From: DATATV01 sp035551355
GTDB taxonomy: Bacteria; Actinomycetota; Actinomycetes; Mycobacteriales; Pseudonocardiaceae
NCBI GenBank assembly: GCA_035551355.1
Contig: DASZNF010000049.1
Location: 1 to 21,494 of the forward strand
Length of the DNA stretch: 21,494 bases
Direction: 5' to 3'
The position numbers were made by a program, and so were the translations under genes. Position 1 is the first letter of the stretch. Each line of letters begins with the position of its first letter. The notes beneath the pieces were generated by a model. It ran no database searches and was not told the origin of the DNA. It was given only the letters and a program-made list of their open reading frames with translations. Below are positions 7,003 through 13,711 of the stretch, one piece after another.

Positions 7003-10000
7003 GTGGACCGGAGAACCTTCCTGCGCGGATCGGCCGTCGCGGCCGCGGGCATCGGACTTGTCGACACGAACACCCTGACGGCAGCGGCCGCTCCGGCGGT
7101 GGCGCAGGGGGCGGGTGCGCGGGTGCCGAGCGGGCTGCTCGCCGCGCTGCTGGACGACCCGCTGGGCGTGGCCACCAGCGGACTGAAGCTGTCCTGGCAG
7201 GTGCCCGCGATCGGCTCGGCCCGCCAGGTGGCCTACCAGATCCAGCTGGGCGCCGCCCCGGCCGGCCGGCTGGTCTGGGACAGCGGGCGGGTGGCCGGTG
7301 CGGCCTCCACCGCGGTCGCCTACACCGGGCCGGAACTGGCCCCGGCCACGCCGTACTGGTGGCGGGTGCGCACCTGGGACGCCAGCGGACCGGCCTCGGC
7401 CTGGTCGGCCGCGCAGCGAGTGGTGACCGCGGCCGGAAACTGGACCGGCACGCCGATCTGGGCGCCGGCCGACACCACCACGCTGACCGACGGCACCCTC
7501 ACCGCCGAGGTCGCCATCGAGACGGTGTCGGCCGGATTCTGGTTGCGGGCCCAGGATTCGGCGGACAACTATCTGTGGCAGGTGTTCGCGGGCAGCCCCG
7601 GGCGCATCCGCACGCACGTGTTCCGCAACGGCGGCTACACCGTGCTGGCCGACCACGCGCTGACCGTCGACGTGCCCACGGGAACGCCCATCACCGTCGC
7701 CATCCAGCTGGCCGGTGCGGTGATCACCACCTCGATCAACGGGGTGCGGGTCGACCAGACCACCGACGCCACCTACGCCTCGGGCACCATCGGCCTGCGC
7801 AACGGTTCCACCGAATCCCAGCGCTACCAACGGATCACCTTCACCGAGCCGGACGGCACGGTGCGGGTTTCCGAGGATTTCACCACCGGGCCCGGAGTTT
7901 TCGCCGGTGGCACGGTCGACAACGGGGATCTGGTACTCGGCAAGAGCCAGACGCTGCTCGCCCAGCTCGCGCAGAGCCACGACTGGGCGTTGCTGCGCAC
8001 CGAGTTCCCGTTGCCGGTCAAGCCGGTGATGAGCGCGTTCGTGCAGGCCACCGGGCAGTCGCCGGAGGGGGCGCGGCAGTACGTGTACAAGTTGTGGGCC
8101 AACGGCAGGGTGATCGGCCGCGGTCCGGTCCGCGCGATGGCCGGGGAGGCGCGCTACCACACGCATGACGTGACCTCGGTGCTTCGCCCGGGCCGCAACG
8201 CATTGGCCGCATTGTGCTACTCGGCGAGCGGCCAGGTGTTCCAGGCGCAGCTGGTGGTGGTGTTCGCCGATGGCACCCGGCAGGTGGTGGGCAGCGGCCC
8301 GGGCTGGCGGGCACTGCGCGGGGCCGAGTTGTTGCCGTACAACGGTTACACCGGTGGCGGCTACTTCAACGATCCGCAGGAGTTCTGGGACGCCCGAGCC
8401 GAGCCGGTCGGCTGGACCGAGCCCGGTTTCGACGACCGCACCTGGCTGACCCCCGGGACAGGCACAACCCCGGCCGAACTGGCTCCGGCCACGGTCAACC
8501 TGGCCGAGGAGACCATCGTCCCGGCCGCGGTGACCCAGACCTCGCCCGGGAACTGGCTGGTCGATCTGGGCCGGGAGATCGCCGGTGGGCTGCGATTGCA
8601 GGTCACGGGCAAGGCGGGCAGCACCGTCACCGTGTCGCTGGGCGAGGAACTCAACAGCGACAACGTGACCGTGCGCTACCAGTTGCGGGCGGGCAACACG
8701 TATCGCGAGGTGTGGACGCTGCGGGACGGCTGGCAGCAGATCGAGCACTGGGGCTATCGCGGATTCCGCTGGGCCCAGCTGACCACCGACCCGGGCCTGG
8801 ACCTGTCCCACGCGGTGACCGGCGTGGCCCTGCACCTTCCCTGGCACGACGAGGATTCCGCGTTCGACTGCGACAATCCCGACCTCACCCGGGTGTGGGA
8901 GTTCGCCCGGTACTCGATCAAGGCCACCGCGCTGGACACCTACCAGGACACCCCGACCCGGGAACGCGGCCCGTACGAGGGCGACGCGTTCATCAACCAG
9001 AAGTCGCAGTACGCGGTGCAACGAAGTTTCGGCCTGGCGAGGTACTCGAACTCGTTGCTGTGCCGGCGACCCAGCTGGCCGACCGAGTACCACCTGATGT
9101 CGGTGCTGTCGGCCTGGGCCGACTACCTGGCCACCGGCGACGCCGACGGGCTGGCCGCCGACTACCAGTACTACGTGGCCAAGAACTTCGACGCCGACCT
9201 GGGTCCGGACAACCTGGTGCACAAGGCCCCCGGCTCGTCGGGGCAGTTCAACGGGGACCTGGTCGACTGGCCGGCGACCGACCGGGACGGGTACGTGTTC
9301 ACCGACGTCAACACCGTGGTGAACGCCTTCCAGGCCGCCGCCTACGCCACCCTGGCCCAGGTCGCCGGGGTACTGGGCCGCAGCGCGGATGTGGCCGAGT
9401 ACAACCAGCTGGCCGATCGGGTGCGCTCGGCCATCAACACCACGTTGCTGCCCACCGGTGCGTCATCCTATGTGGATGGTTCGGGCACCACGCACACCGC
9501 GCAGCACGCCACCGCTTTCCCGGTGGCCCTTGGCATCGCGCCCGGCGACCGGCTGTCGGCGCTTGGCCAGTTCCTGGCCGACGGCGGGATGCGCACCAGC
9601 GTGTACGGCGCGCAGTTCCTGCTGGACGCGCTGTTCGCCACCGGACAGGCCGACGCGGCGCACGCGTTGCTCACCGCGACCGGCGACACGTCCTGGCTGG
9701 CCATGCTGGACCAGTGGCACGCCACGATCGTGATGGAGGCGTGGAATCCCACGGTGAAGCCGAACACCACGTTCTCGCACGCCTGGGGCAGCGCGCCGGC
9801 CAACGTGGTGGCCGGGCAGGTGCTGGGCGTGCAGGTCACCGCGCCGGGGGCGGCGGAGGTGCGGGTGCGGCCGCATCCCGGTCCGCTGCACTGGATGCGG
9901 GGCACGGTGCCGACCATCCGGGGGCCGGTGTCGGTGGCGCTGGATCGACGGCAGGGCTTCGCGTTGACCGTGGATCTGCCGCCCAACAGCGCGGGCCGGA

Positions 10001-10140
10001 TCGAACTGGACACGGCGGAGTTGGGCGTCGACGGCCGCCGGTTGTCGGTGCGTGCGCCGGGCCGGACGCGCAACGGCTTGTCCGGCAACGTGTTCCTGGT
10101 GGACGGGGTGCCGGCCGGGCGCACCGAGATCACCGGGTGA
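7003..10140 (+). CDS. Tat-exported GH78 alpha-L-rhamnosidase with inserted carbohydrate-binding domain
   Basis: This 1045-residue secreted enzyme removes terminal alpha-L-rhamnose. A twin-arginine signal (RRTFLRG, residues 3-9) opens it. Then come a fibronectin-like N domain (about 55-145, ending WRVRTWDASGPAS-W), an inserted beta-sandwich (about 155-310), the rhamnosidase N-terminal lectin-like and beta domains (about 325-600), the (alpha/alpha)6 barrel (about 620-940) and a C-terminal beta domain. Acidic residues D649, E654 and D661 have the same 5- and 7-residue spacing as D567/E572/D579 of Bacillus RhaB (from memory). E912 in VMEAW is the probable general base. The insert contains D188-N189, resembling the Ca/rhamnose-binding pair of the CBM67 domain in Streptomyces avermitilis SaRha78A. 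The start is GTG with no ribosome site. Released rhamnose may feed the MFS importer. Confidence 0.92.
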   Translation: MDRRTFLRGSAVAAAGIGLVDTNTLTAAAAPAVAQGAGARVPSGLLAALLDDPLGVATSGLKLSWQVPAIGSARQVAYQIQLGAAPAGRLVWDSGRVAGAASTAVAYTGPELAPATPYWWRVRTWDASGPASAWSAAQRVVTAAGNWTGTPIWAPADTTTLTDGTLTAEVAIETVSAGFWLRAQDSADNYLWQVFAGSPGRIRTHVFRNGGYTVLADHALTVDVPTGTPITVAIQLAGAVITTSINGVRVDQTTDATYASGTIGLRNGSTESQRYQRITFTEPDGTVRVSEDFTTGPGVFAGGTVDNGDLVLGKSQTLLAQLAQSHDWALLRTEFPLPVKPVMSAFVQATGQSPEGARQYVYKLWANGRVIGRGPVRAMAGEARYHTHDVTSVLRPGRNALAALCYSASGQVFQAQLVVVFADGTRQVVGSGPGWRALRGAELLPYNGYTGGGYFNDPQEFWDARAEPVGWTEPGFDDRTWLTPGTGTTPAELAPATVNLAEETIVPAAVTQTSPGNWLVDLGREIAGGLRLQVTGKAGSTVTVSLGEELNSDNVTVRYQLRAGNTYREVWTLRDGWQQIEHWGYRGFRWAQLTTDPGLDLSHAVTGVALHLPWHDEDSAFDCDNPDLTRVWEFARYSIKATALDTYQDTPTRERGPYEGDAFINQKSQYAVQRSFGLARYSNSLLCRRPSWPTEYHLMSVLSAWADYLATGDADGLAADYQYYVAKNFDADLGPDNLVHKAPGSSGQFNGDLVDWPATDRDGYVFTDVNTVVNAFQAAAYATLAQVAGVLGRSADVAEYNQLADRVRSAINTTLLPTGASSYVDGSGTTHTAQHATAFPVALGIAPGDRLSALGQFLADGGMRTSVYGAQFLLDALFATGQADAAHALLTATGDTSWLAMLDQWHATIVMEAWNPTVKPNTTFSHAWGSAPANVVAGQVLGVQVTAPGAAEVRVRPHPGPLHWMRGTVPTIRGPVSVALDRRQGFALTVDLPPNSAGRIELDTAELGVDGRRLSVRAPGRTRNGLSGNVFLVDGVPAGRTEITG

Positions 10141-10149
10141 CCGGCGCCC

Positions 10150-10182
10150 GTCCTGGCCCAGCGCCAATCGTCGGGCCAGGAC
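10150..10182. terminator. Bidirectional terminator between rhamnosidase and protease genes
   Basis: GTCCTGGCCC (10150-10159) and GGGCCAGGAC (10173-10182) form a perfect 10-bp stem with a 13-base loop. It fills most of the 50 bases between two convergent stop codons, so it can serve both strands. Confidence 0.75.
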
Positions 10183-10190
10183 AGCGGTGC

Positions 10191-11138
10191 TCAGTCGGCG
10201 GTGAGCTCGGTGGGCACCGCGTACACGTCGACCATGGCGCCGTTGCGCAACACGGTGATCGGCAGCCGGGTGCCGATCACCTCGGCGAACAGCTGCTTCT
10301 GGATGCCCTGCGCGTCGGCCACCGGCGAGCGGGCCACGGACAGCACCAGATCACCTGAGCGCAGCCCGGCCCGGTCGGCCGGACCACCGGCGATCACCTG
10401 CACCACGCGCAATCCGGCCTGCTGTCCGGTGCGGGCGGCCACCGCGGCGGGCAGCGGCGCCGGCACTCCGACGACGCCCAGGTAGGCCCGGCGCACCCGG
10501 CCCTCGACCAGCAGCGTGCTGATGATCCGCCGGGTGGTGTCGTTGATCGGGATGGCCAGGCCGAGCCCGACCCCGGCGACCGCGGTGTTGATCCCGACCA
10601 CCCGACCGCGCGAATCGGCCAGCGCACCACCGGAATTGCCCGGGTTGAGCGCCGCGTCGGTCTGGATCACGTCCTCGATCACCCGGGCCGCGCGGCCCGC
10701 GCCGACCGGCACCGCCCGGCCCAGCGCGCTGACCACCCCGGCGGTGACCGAACCGGCCAGGCCGAGCGGATTGCCCACGGCGACCACCAACTGGCCCACC
10801 TGGAGCTGGTCGGCGTCGCCGAGCCGGGCCGCGGTGGGCGCGTCGCCGCGGGCGCGCAGCACGGCCAGATCGGACAGCGGATCGGCGCCGACCACGTCGA
10901 ACCGCGACTCGGCGCCATCGGCGAAGGTGATGGCACCGCTGCCGCTGGCGCCGACCACGTGCGCGTTGGTGAGCAGGAACCCGTCGTCGGTGAACACCAC
11001 CGCGGAGCCGCTGCCGCGTTGCCTGCGCACGCTGGCCACATGCGGGGTCACCGCCTGCGCAACGGAAATCACCGTGCGCGAATAGGCGTCCAGCGCCGCG
11101 GACTCGGTGCTGGTGCCGGTCTCCTGGTTCTCGGACAT
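10191..11138 (-). CDS. Trypsin-like serine protease with PDZ domain (HtrA/DegP family, S1C)
   Basis: The 315-residue product has a chymotrypsin-fold protease domain (about 20-205) with the full catalytic triad: H60 in TNAHVV, D90 in SDLAVL and S169 in NPGNSGG. A PDZ domain follows (about 215-305: YLGV at its start, AGLRSGDLVLS as the ligand loop). HtrA proteases degrade or refold damaged proteins. Actinobacterial HtrA proteins usually carry a long N-terminal region and a membrane helix or signal peptide; here neither is visible, and only about 20 polar residues precede the domain. It may therefore be cytosolic, or exported by an unknown route. AAGGGG lies about 4 bases before the ATG. It converges on the rhamnosidase. 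No regulator is adjacent. Confidence 0.92.
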   Translation of the reverse strand: MSENQETGTSTESAALDAYSRTVISVAQAVTPHVASVRRQRGSGSAVVFTDDGFLLTNAHVVGASGSGAITFADGAESRFDVVGADPLSDLAVLRARGDAPTAARLGDADQLQVGQLVVAVGNPLGLAGSVTAGVVSALGRAVPVGAGRAARVIEDVIQTDAALNPGNSGGALADSRGRVVGINTAVAGVGLGLAIPINDTTRRIISTLLVEGRVRRAYLGVVGVPAPLPAAVAARTGQQAGLRVVQVIAGGPADRAGLRSGDLVLSVARSPVADAQGIQKQLFAEVIGTRLPITVLRNGAMVDVYAVPTELTAD

Positions 11139-11302
11139 GGCACCCCTTGCCTGATTACAGAGTTACAGCGTTTGCATTCCAGTGTGCGTCGGCGCGCGGG
11201 CCGCGTGCGGCCGTTTCGCTGCCGGCGCAATCCGGACAATCGGACGAGACCGGTGACCCCCGGGTGAATTTTCCGTGGTTCCGCCCACTTCCGCGTATGT
11301 CA

Positions 11303-11323
11303 CCGTTAGATAACGGATAGGGT
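11303..11323 (+). promoter_or_regulatory. Small palindrome next to a -10-like box upstream of the small membrane protein gene
   Basis: CCGTTA-GA-TAACGG (11303-11316) is a perfect inverted repeat immediately before TAGGGT (11318-11323), a TANNNT-type -10 hexamer 31 bases before the start codon. No good -35 box is seen at 16-18 bases. The remainder of the 216-base gap (11139-11354) shows nothing else I can support beyond the two genes' ribosome sites. Confidence 0.4.
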
Positions 11324-11354
11324 CGGTCATTGCTTCATCCCACGGAGGAAACGG

Positions 11355-11681
11355 ATGACCTTCAATCACGAGAGACGGCTTCGCCGGATCGCCGAGGAGC
11401 TGCTGGCCGACGAACGCATCGCCGGCGTGCTCACCCTGTTCGACGAGCTGCCCGCCACCCACAGCCGGGAATGGCCGCGGCGCCGCCGATCCAGGCGGGC
11501 CACCGCCGGACTGATCGCGCTGACCGTACTGCTGGGCGGGGCCATGGTGGCCTCGCTGGTCGTTGCCTCGGTCACCGGCGCCCCGGTGTTCACCGTCGGC
11601 CTTGTCCTGATGGTGCCGGCATTCCTGGTGTTCGGGCACACCTGGCAGGACCGCGCCGACGGCGGCTTCGCCTTCGGTTAG
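11355..11681 (+). CDS. Small two-helix membrane protein (DUF3040-like)
   Basis: The 108-residue protein starts with a charged amphipathic segment (ERRLRRIAEELLADER). An arginine-rich patch follows (PRRRRSRR, 41-48), then two hydrophobic helices (about 51-72 and 77-95) and a short polar tail. The layout matches the actinobacterial DUF3040 family of small membrane proteins, which usually begin with a helical E-R-E-R-R-L segment. The match is by topology rather than strong signature, so the family name is tentative. A GGAGG ribosome site sits 7 bases before the ATG. Function unknown. The stop codon lies inside a 28-bp tandem duplication. Confidence 0.7.
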   Translation: MTFNHERRLRRIAEELLADERIAGVLTLFDELPATHSREWPRRRRSRRATAGLIALTVLLGGAMVASLVVASVTGAPVFTVGLVLMVPAFLVFGHTWQDRADGGFAFG

Positions 11682-11716
11682 CTACCGGCTCGGCTTCATC
11701 TTCGGTTAGCTACCGG
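11663..11716 (+). repeat. 28-bp tandem duplication spanning a stop codon
   Basis: Bases 11663-11688 recur at 11691-11716 with two mismatches (GC to AT), giving a period of 28. The stop codon of the small membrane protein lies in the first copy. Each copy contains CGGT-TAGCT-ACCG, a small hairpin. The pair sits between convergent genes and might help termination. Confidence 0.75.
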
Positions 11717-11720
11717 GCTC

Positions 11721-12047
11721 TCAGCTCCGCGTCACCGTTTTCCGACCCGCCGCGGCCAGCACCTGGCTCAGCAGCCCGGGAAACCGCTCCTCCAGATCGG
11801 CCGCGCGCAGCGACACCATGCGCCGTGTGCCCCATACCCGGGTGACGGTCAAACCGGCCTCGCGCAACACCTTCAGATGGTGCGACAGCGTGGACTTGGA
11901 CAGCTCCACCGGTAGCGCGCCACAGGACAGCTCATTGCCCGCGGCGGCCAGGTCGCACACGATGGCCAACCGCGCCGGGTCGGACAGCGCGTGGAACACG
12001 GCGGTCAGTTCGATGTCCGCACACGCGGGATGGCTCACGATCCGCAC
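11721..12047 (-). CDS. ArsR-family winged-helix regulator, paralog 1
   Basis: This 108-residue protein is a compact ArsR/SmtB-type DNA-binding dimer. FHALSDPARLAIVCDLAA (18-35) is the first helix pair, and VELSKSTLSHHLKVLREAGL (47-66) contains the recognition helix. RVWGTRRMVSLRAADLEERFPGLL forms the wing and last helix. The classical metal-binding ELCVCDL motif is absent, so it need not sense metal. Cysteines 31 and 42 also occur in the neighbouring paralog (31 and 41). The start is GTG at 12047, chosen because its N-terminus then aligns with paralog 2; a GTG three codons later is possible. It lies 27 bases downstream of paralog 2 on the same strand, so the two probably form one operon. Confidence 0.9.
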   Translation of the reverse strand: MRIVSHPACADIELTAVFHALSDPARLAIVCDLAAAGNELSCGALPVELSKSTLSHHLKVLREAGLTVTRVWGTRRMVSLRAADLEERFPGLLSQVLAAAGRKTVTRS

Positions 12048-12074
12048 CGGGCATCCGGTCCTTTCCGCGAGGAT

Positions 12075-12551
12075 TCACCCGATTCGATGGTAGTCGATCG
12101 TGGCGGTCCGATCGGGTGGTCCGACGGCGCGCAACGCGGTGCCCTCGGATGCTTCGGCGGTGCGCGGCACGGGGCTCCCGGGCGCTTCAGCCGCGCGGAA
12201 CGCCGAGCCTGCGGGTGCTTCGGACTCGCCAAGCACCGAATCGTAGGCTGGTCCGGCCGCGCTGAGGACCGCGCCGAGCACGCCGGGGAACTGGCGTTCC
12301 ACCTCGGTGAAGCGCAGTTCGTTGCGCCGGTAGCTGCCCTCCTGCACCACCCGCAGCAGCCCGGCCAGCCGCAGCACCTTCAGATGGTGCGACAGCGTGG
12401 ACATGCTGACCGCGACCTCGAAGGCGCCGCAGGTCAGGGCCTGCTCGGCGGCCAGCCGGCAGACGATGGCCAACCGCACCGGATCGGCCAGCGCGTGCAG
12501 CAGCATCGGGAGGGTGACCGACTCGATGGCAGGGTGAACGACGGCACGCAT
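12075..12551 (-). CDS. ArsR-family winged-helix regulator, paralog 2, with repetitive C-terminal tail
   Basis: The product has 158 residues. Residues 1-100 match paralog 1 closely (HALADPVRLAIVCRLAA; MSTLSHHLKVLRLAGLL in the recognition helix). Residues 101-158 are an extra, probably disordered tail rich in Ala, Pro, Glu and Arg. It holds three tandem 11-residue repeats at 111-143: EAPAGSAFRAA, EAPGSPVPRTA and EASEGTALRAV. Such a tail is not usual in ArsR proteins of about 100 residues. The promoter looks leaderless (TATGAT 8 bases before the ATG), and an 8-bp inverted repeat beside it suggests self-repression. The inducer is unknown; the metal-site motif is missing. Confidence 0.9.
   Translation of the reverse strand: MRAVVHPAIESVTLPMLLHALADPVRLAIVCRLAAEQALTCGAFEVAVSMSTLSHHLKVLRLAGLLRVVQEGSYRRNELRFTEVERQFPGVLGAVLSAAGPAYDSVLGESEAPAGSAFRAAEAPGSPVPRTAEASEGTALRAVGPPDRTATIDYHRIG
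12123..12221 (-). repeat. Three in-frame 33-bp repeats in the ArsR paralog 2 tail
   Basis: The units 12189-12221, 12156-12188 and 12123-12155 each encode an 11-residue repeat beginning Glu-Ala and having Arg at position 9. At the DNA level they are diverged, so selection on the protein pattern or old expansion is likely. Confidence 0.6.
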
Positions 12552-12559
12552 GGTTGGCC

Positions 12560-12565
12560 ATCATA
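12560..12565 (-). promoter_or_regulatory. -10 box of the ArsR operon, leaderless arrangement
   Basis: TATGAT on the minus strand, five of six matches to TATAAT, ends 8 bases before the ATG of ArsR paralog 2. No ribosome site fits between. The -35 position falls around 12583-12590, inside the inverted repeat at 12582-12602. Confidence 0.5.
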
Positions 12566-12569
12566 GACG

Positions 12570-12602
12570 ATCCCGAAGCGGGATTGTCCCAAGTGGACAA
12601 TC
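12570..12602. promoter_or_regulatory. Two abutting inverted repeats, probable ArsR operator
   Basis: GATTGTCC-CAAGT-GGACAATC (12582-12602) is a perfect 8-bp inverted repeat. It overlaps by three bases a second one, ATCCCG-AAG-CGGGAT (12570-12584). Together they cover the spacer and -35 region of the promoter reading into the ArsR pair, a typical place for a self-repressing ArsR operator. Confidence 0.6.
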
Positions 12603-12608
12603 ACGCTT

Positions 12609-12626
12609 TCCCTTGCTGCCAAGGGA
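12609..12626 (-). terminator. Stem-loop after the Smr-domain gene
   Basis: TCCCTTG (12609-12615) and CAAGGGA (12620-12626) form a perfect 7-bp stem with a 4-base loop, 27 bases beyond the Smr stop codon and just before the ArsR operator. There is no T-run on the minus strand, so it may be a weak terminator. Confidence 0.45.
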
Positions 12627-12653
12627 TCTCCAAGAATGGGCGGCCACCTACGG

Positions 12654-12908
12654 TCATTTCCATCTGAAATGGACGAACACCCGGCCGAAGTTGTCCTTGT
12701 CCTTCTCCACCCGGTGGTACAAGGCCTTGATGTCCTTGCGGTCCAGGAAGCGCAGCACGTGCTTCTTCAGTGCGCCGGACCCCTTGCCGGGGATGATTTC
12801 CACCAGCGGCGCCTTCTTGGCCACCGCCTCGTCGATGATCGCCTGCAGCGCGCGGTCGATCTCGCCGCCGCGGTTGTAGATGTCGTGCAGGTCCAGCTTG
12901 AGTTTCAT
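12654..12908 (-). CDS. Smr-domain protein (small MutS-related)
   Basis: The 84-residue protein is a stand-alone Smr domain. LDLHDIY (6-12) carries the LDLH motif, PLVEIIPGKGSGALKKHVLRFL (34-55) the (I)xGKGxG loop, and GRVFVHFR (75-82) the final strand. Smr domains bind or cut nucleic acid: some nick branched DNA, others cut mRNA on stalled ribosomes. The substrate of this one is unknown. The start ATG is chosen because the domain begins there, with GGTGAT a few bases upstream. It lies 11 bases after the stop of the membrane-protein gene and is the last gene of the acyltransferase operon. Confidence 0.85.
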   Translation of the reverse strand: MKLKLDLHDIYNRGGEIDRALQAIIDEAVAKKAPLVEIIPGKGSGALKKHVLRFLDRKDIKALYHRVEKDKDNFGRVFVHFRWK

Positions 12909-12919
12909 CGGATCACCCG

Positions 12920-13711
12920 TTACTTCAACACGTTCACCGCGCGCGCGATGACCAGGCTGATGGTGGACAGGGCGATGATGCTCTGGGCGGTCATCAGCGC
13001 CTTGGCCCACCGGGACAGGGGCATGGTGTCGGTGGGGGAGAAGGCCACCACGTTGGTGAAGCTGACGTAGAGGTAGTCGATGAACCGCGGCTCCCAGTGC
13101 CGGGGCGCCAGTTCGGGGCTGGTCATCTGCGGGAACAGGAAGTCCGGGTAGGGCGTGGTTGCCTTGGCCCGGGCGAACGGGCCGCCGCGATCCAGTTCCC
13201 AGTACCAGATGCCGAACGCGATGATGTTGGTCAGGTAGATGGCCGCGCCGCTGCCCAGCAGGCCCAGCGCGTCGCCACTGGTCTGCCCGGTCAGGATCGA
13301 GTGGTCCAGCAGGCCCGCGGAGATCCCGTTGTCCAGGGTGATCGCGGCGACCACGGCCATGCTGGCCCACTTGCCCACCGTGGTGGTGCGGGAGAGCCGG
13401 ATCGGGTTGATCGCCAGCAGCACGGCCAGCAGCACGACCTCCAGCGCGGGCACCAGCCAGCGCGGATCGAGGCCGTAGTTGTGCGGGATGCTCAGTTGTA
13501 GTCCGATCGCCACCAGAATCGCCGCAGCCGCGGGCAATCGGTTCTCCGGGCCGGTGGGCCGCAGCCAGGCCGGGACCTCGCCCTCCAGATGCTCCGCCTC
13601 CCGGCCCAGCCACCACAACCGGCCGGTGAGCTCGCCGGGACGGCGGAATTGCCGGTATGCGGGCGGTTCGCCCGATTCCGGTGGTTGCTCCGGCGGGTTC
13701 GGCGGTGTCAT
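12920..13711 (-). CDS. DUF1345-like integral membrane protein
   Basis: The 263-residue protein has a proline-rich cytosolic N-terminus (1-55). Hydrophobic segments follow near 60-75, 86-102, 114-135, 148-170, 211-228 and 238-262. The last part (YLYVSFTNVVAFSPTDTMPL, then RWAKALM, then ARAVN) resembles the conserved end of DUF1345 proteins, which have an SFT stretch, an Asp-bearing loop and a final helix ending A-V-N. It also recalls a two-helix ion-channel pore, though no TVGYG filter is present. Function unknown. Its ATG overlaps the acyltransferase stop (ATGA), so translation is probably coupled. Confidence 0.75.
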   Translation of the reverse strand: MTPPNPPEQPPESGEPPAYRQFRRPGELTGRLWWLGREAEHLEGEVPAWLRPTGPENRLPAAAAILVAIGLQLSIPHNYGLDPRWLVPALEVVLLAVLLAINPIRLSRTTTVGKWASMAVVAAITLDNGISAGLLDHSILTGQTSGDALGLLGSGAAIYLTNIIAFGIWYWELDRGGPFARAKATTPYPDFLFPQMTSPELAPRHWEPRFIDYLYVSFTNVVAFSPTDTMPLSRWAKALMTAQSIIALSTISLVIARAVNVLK

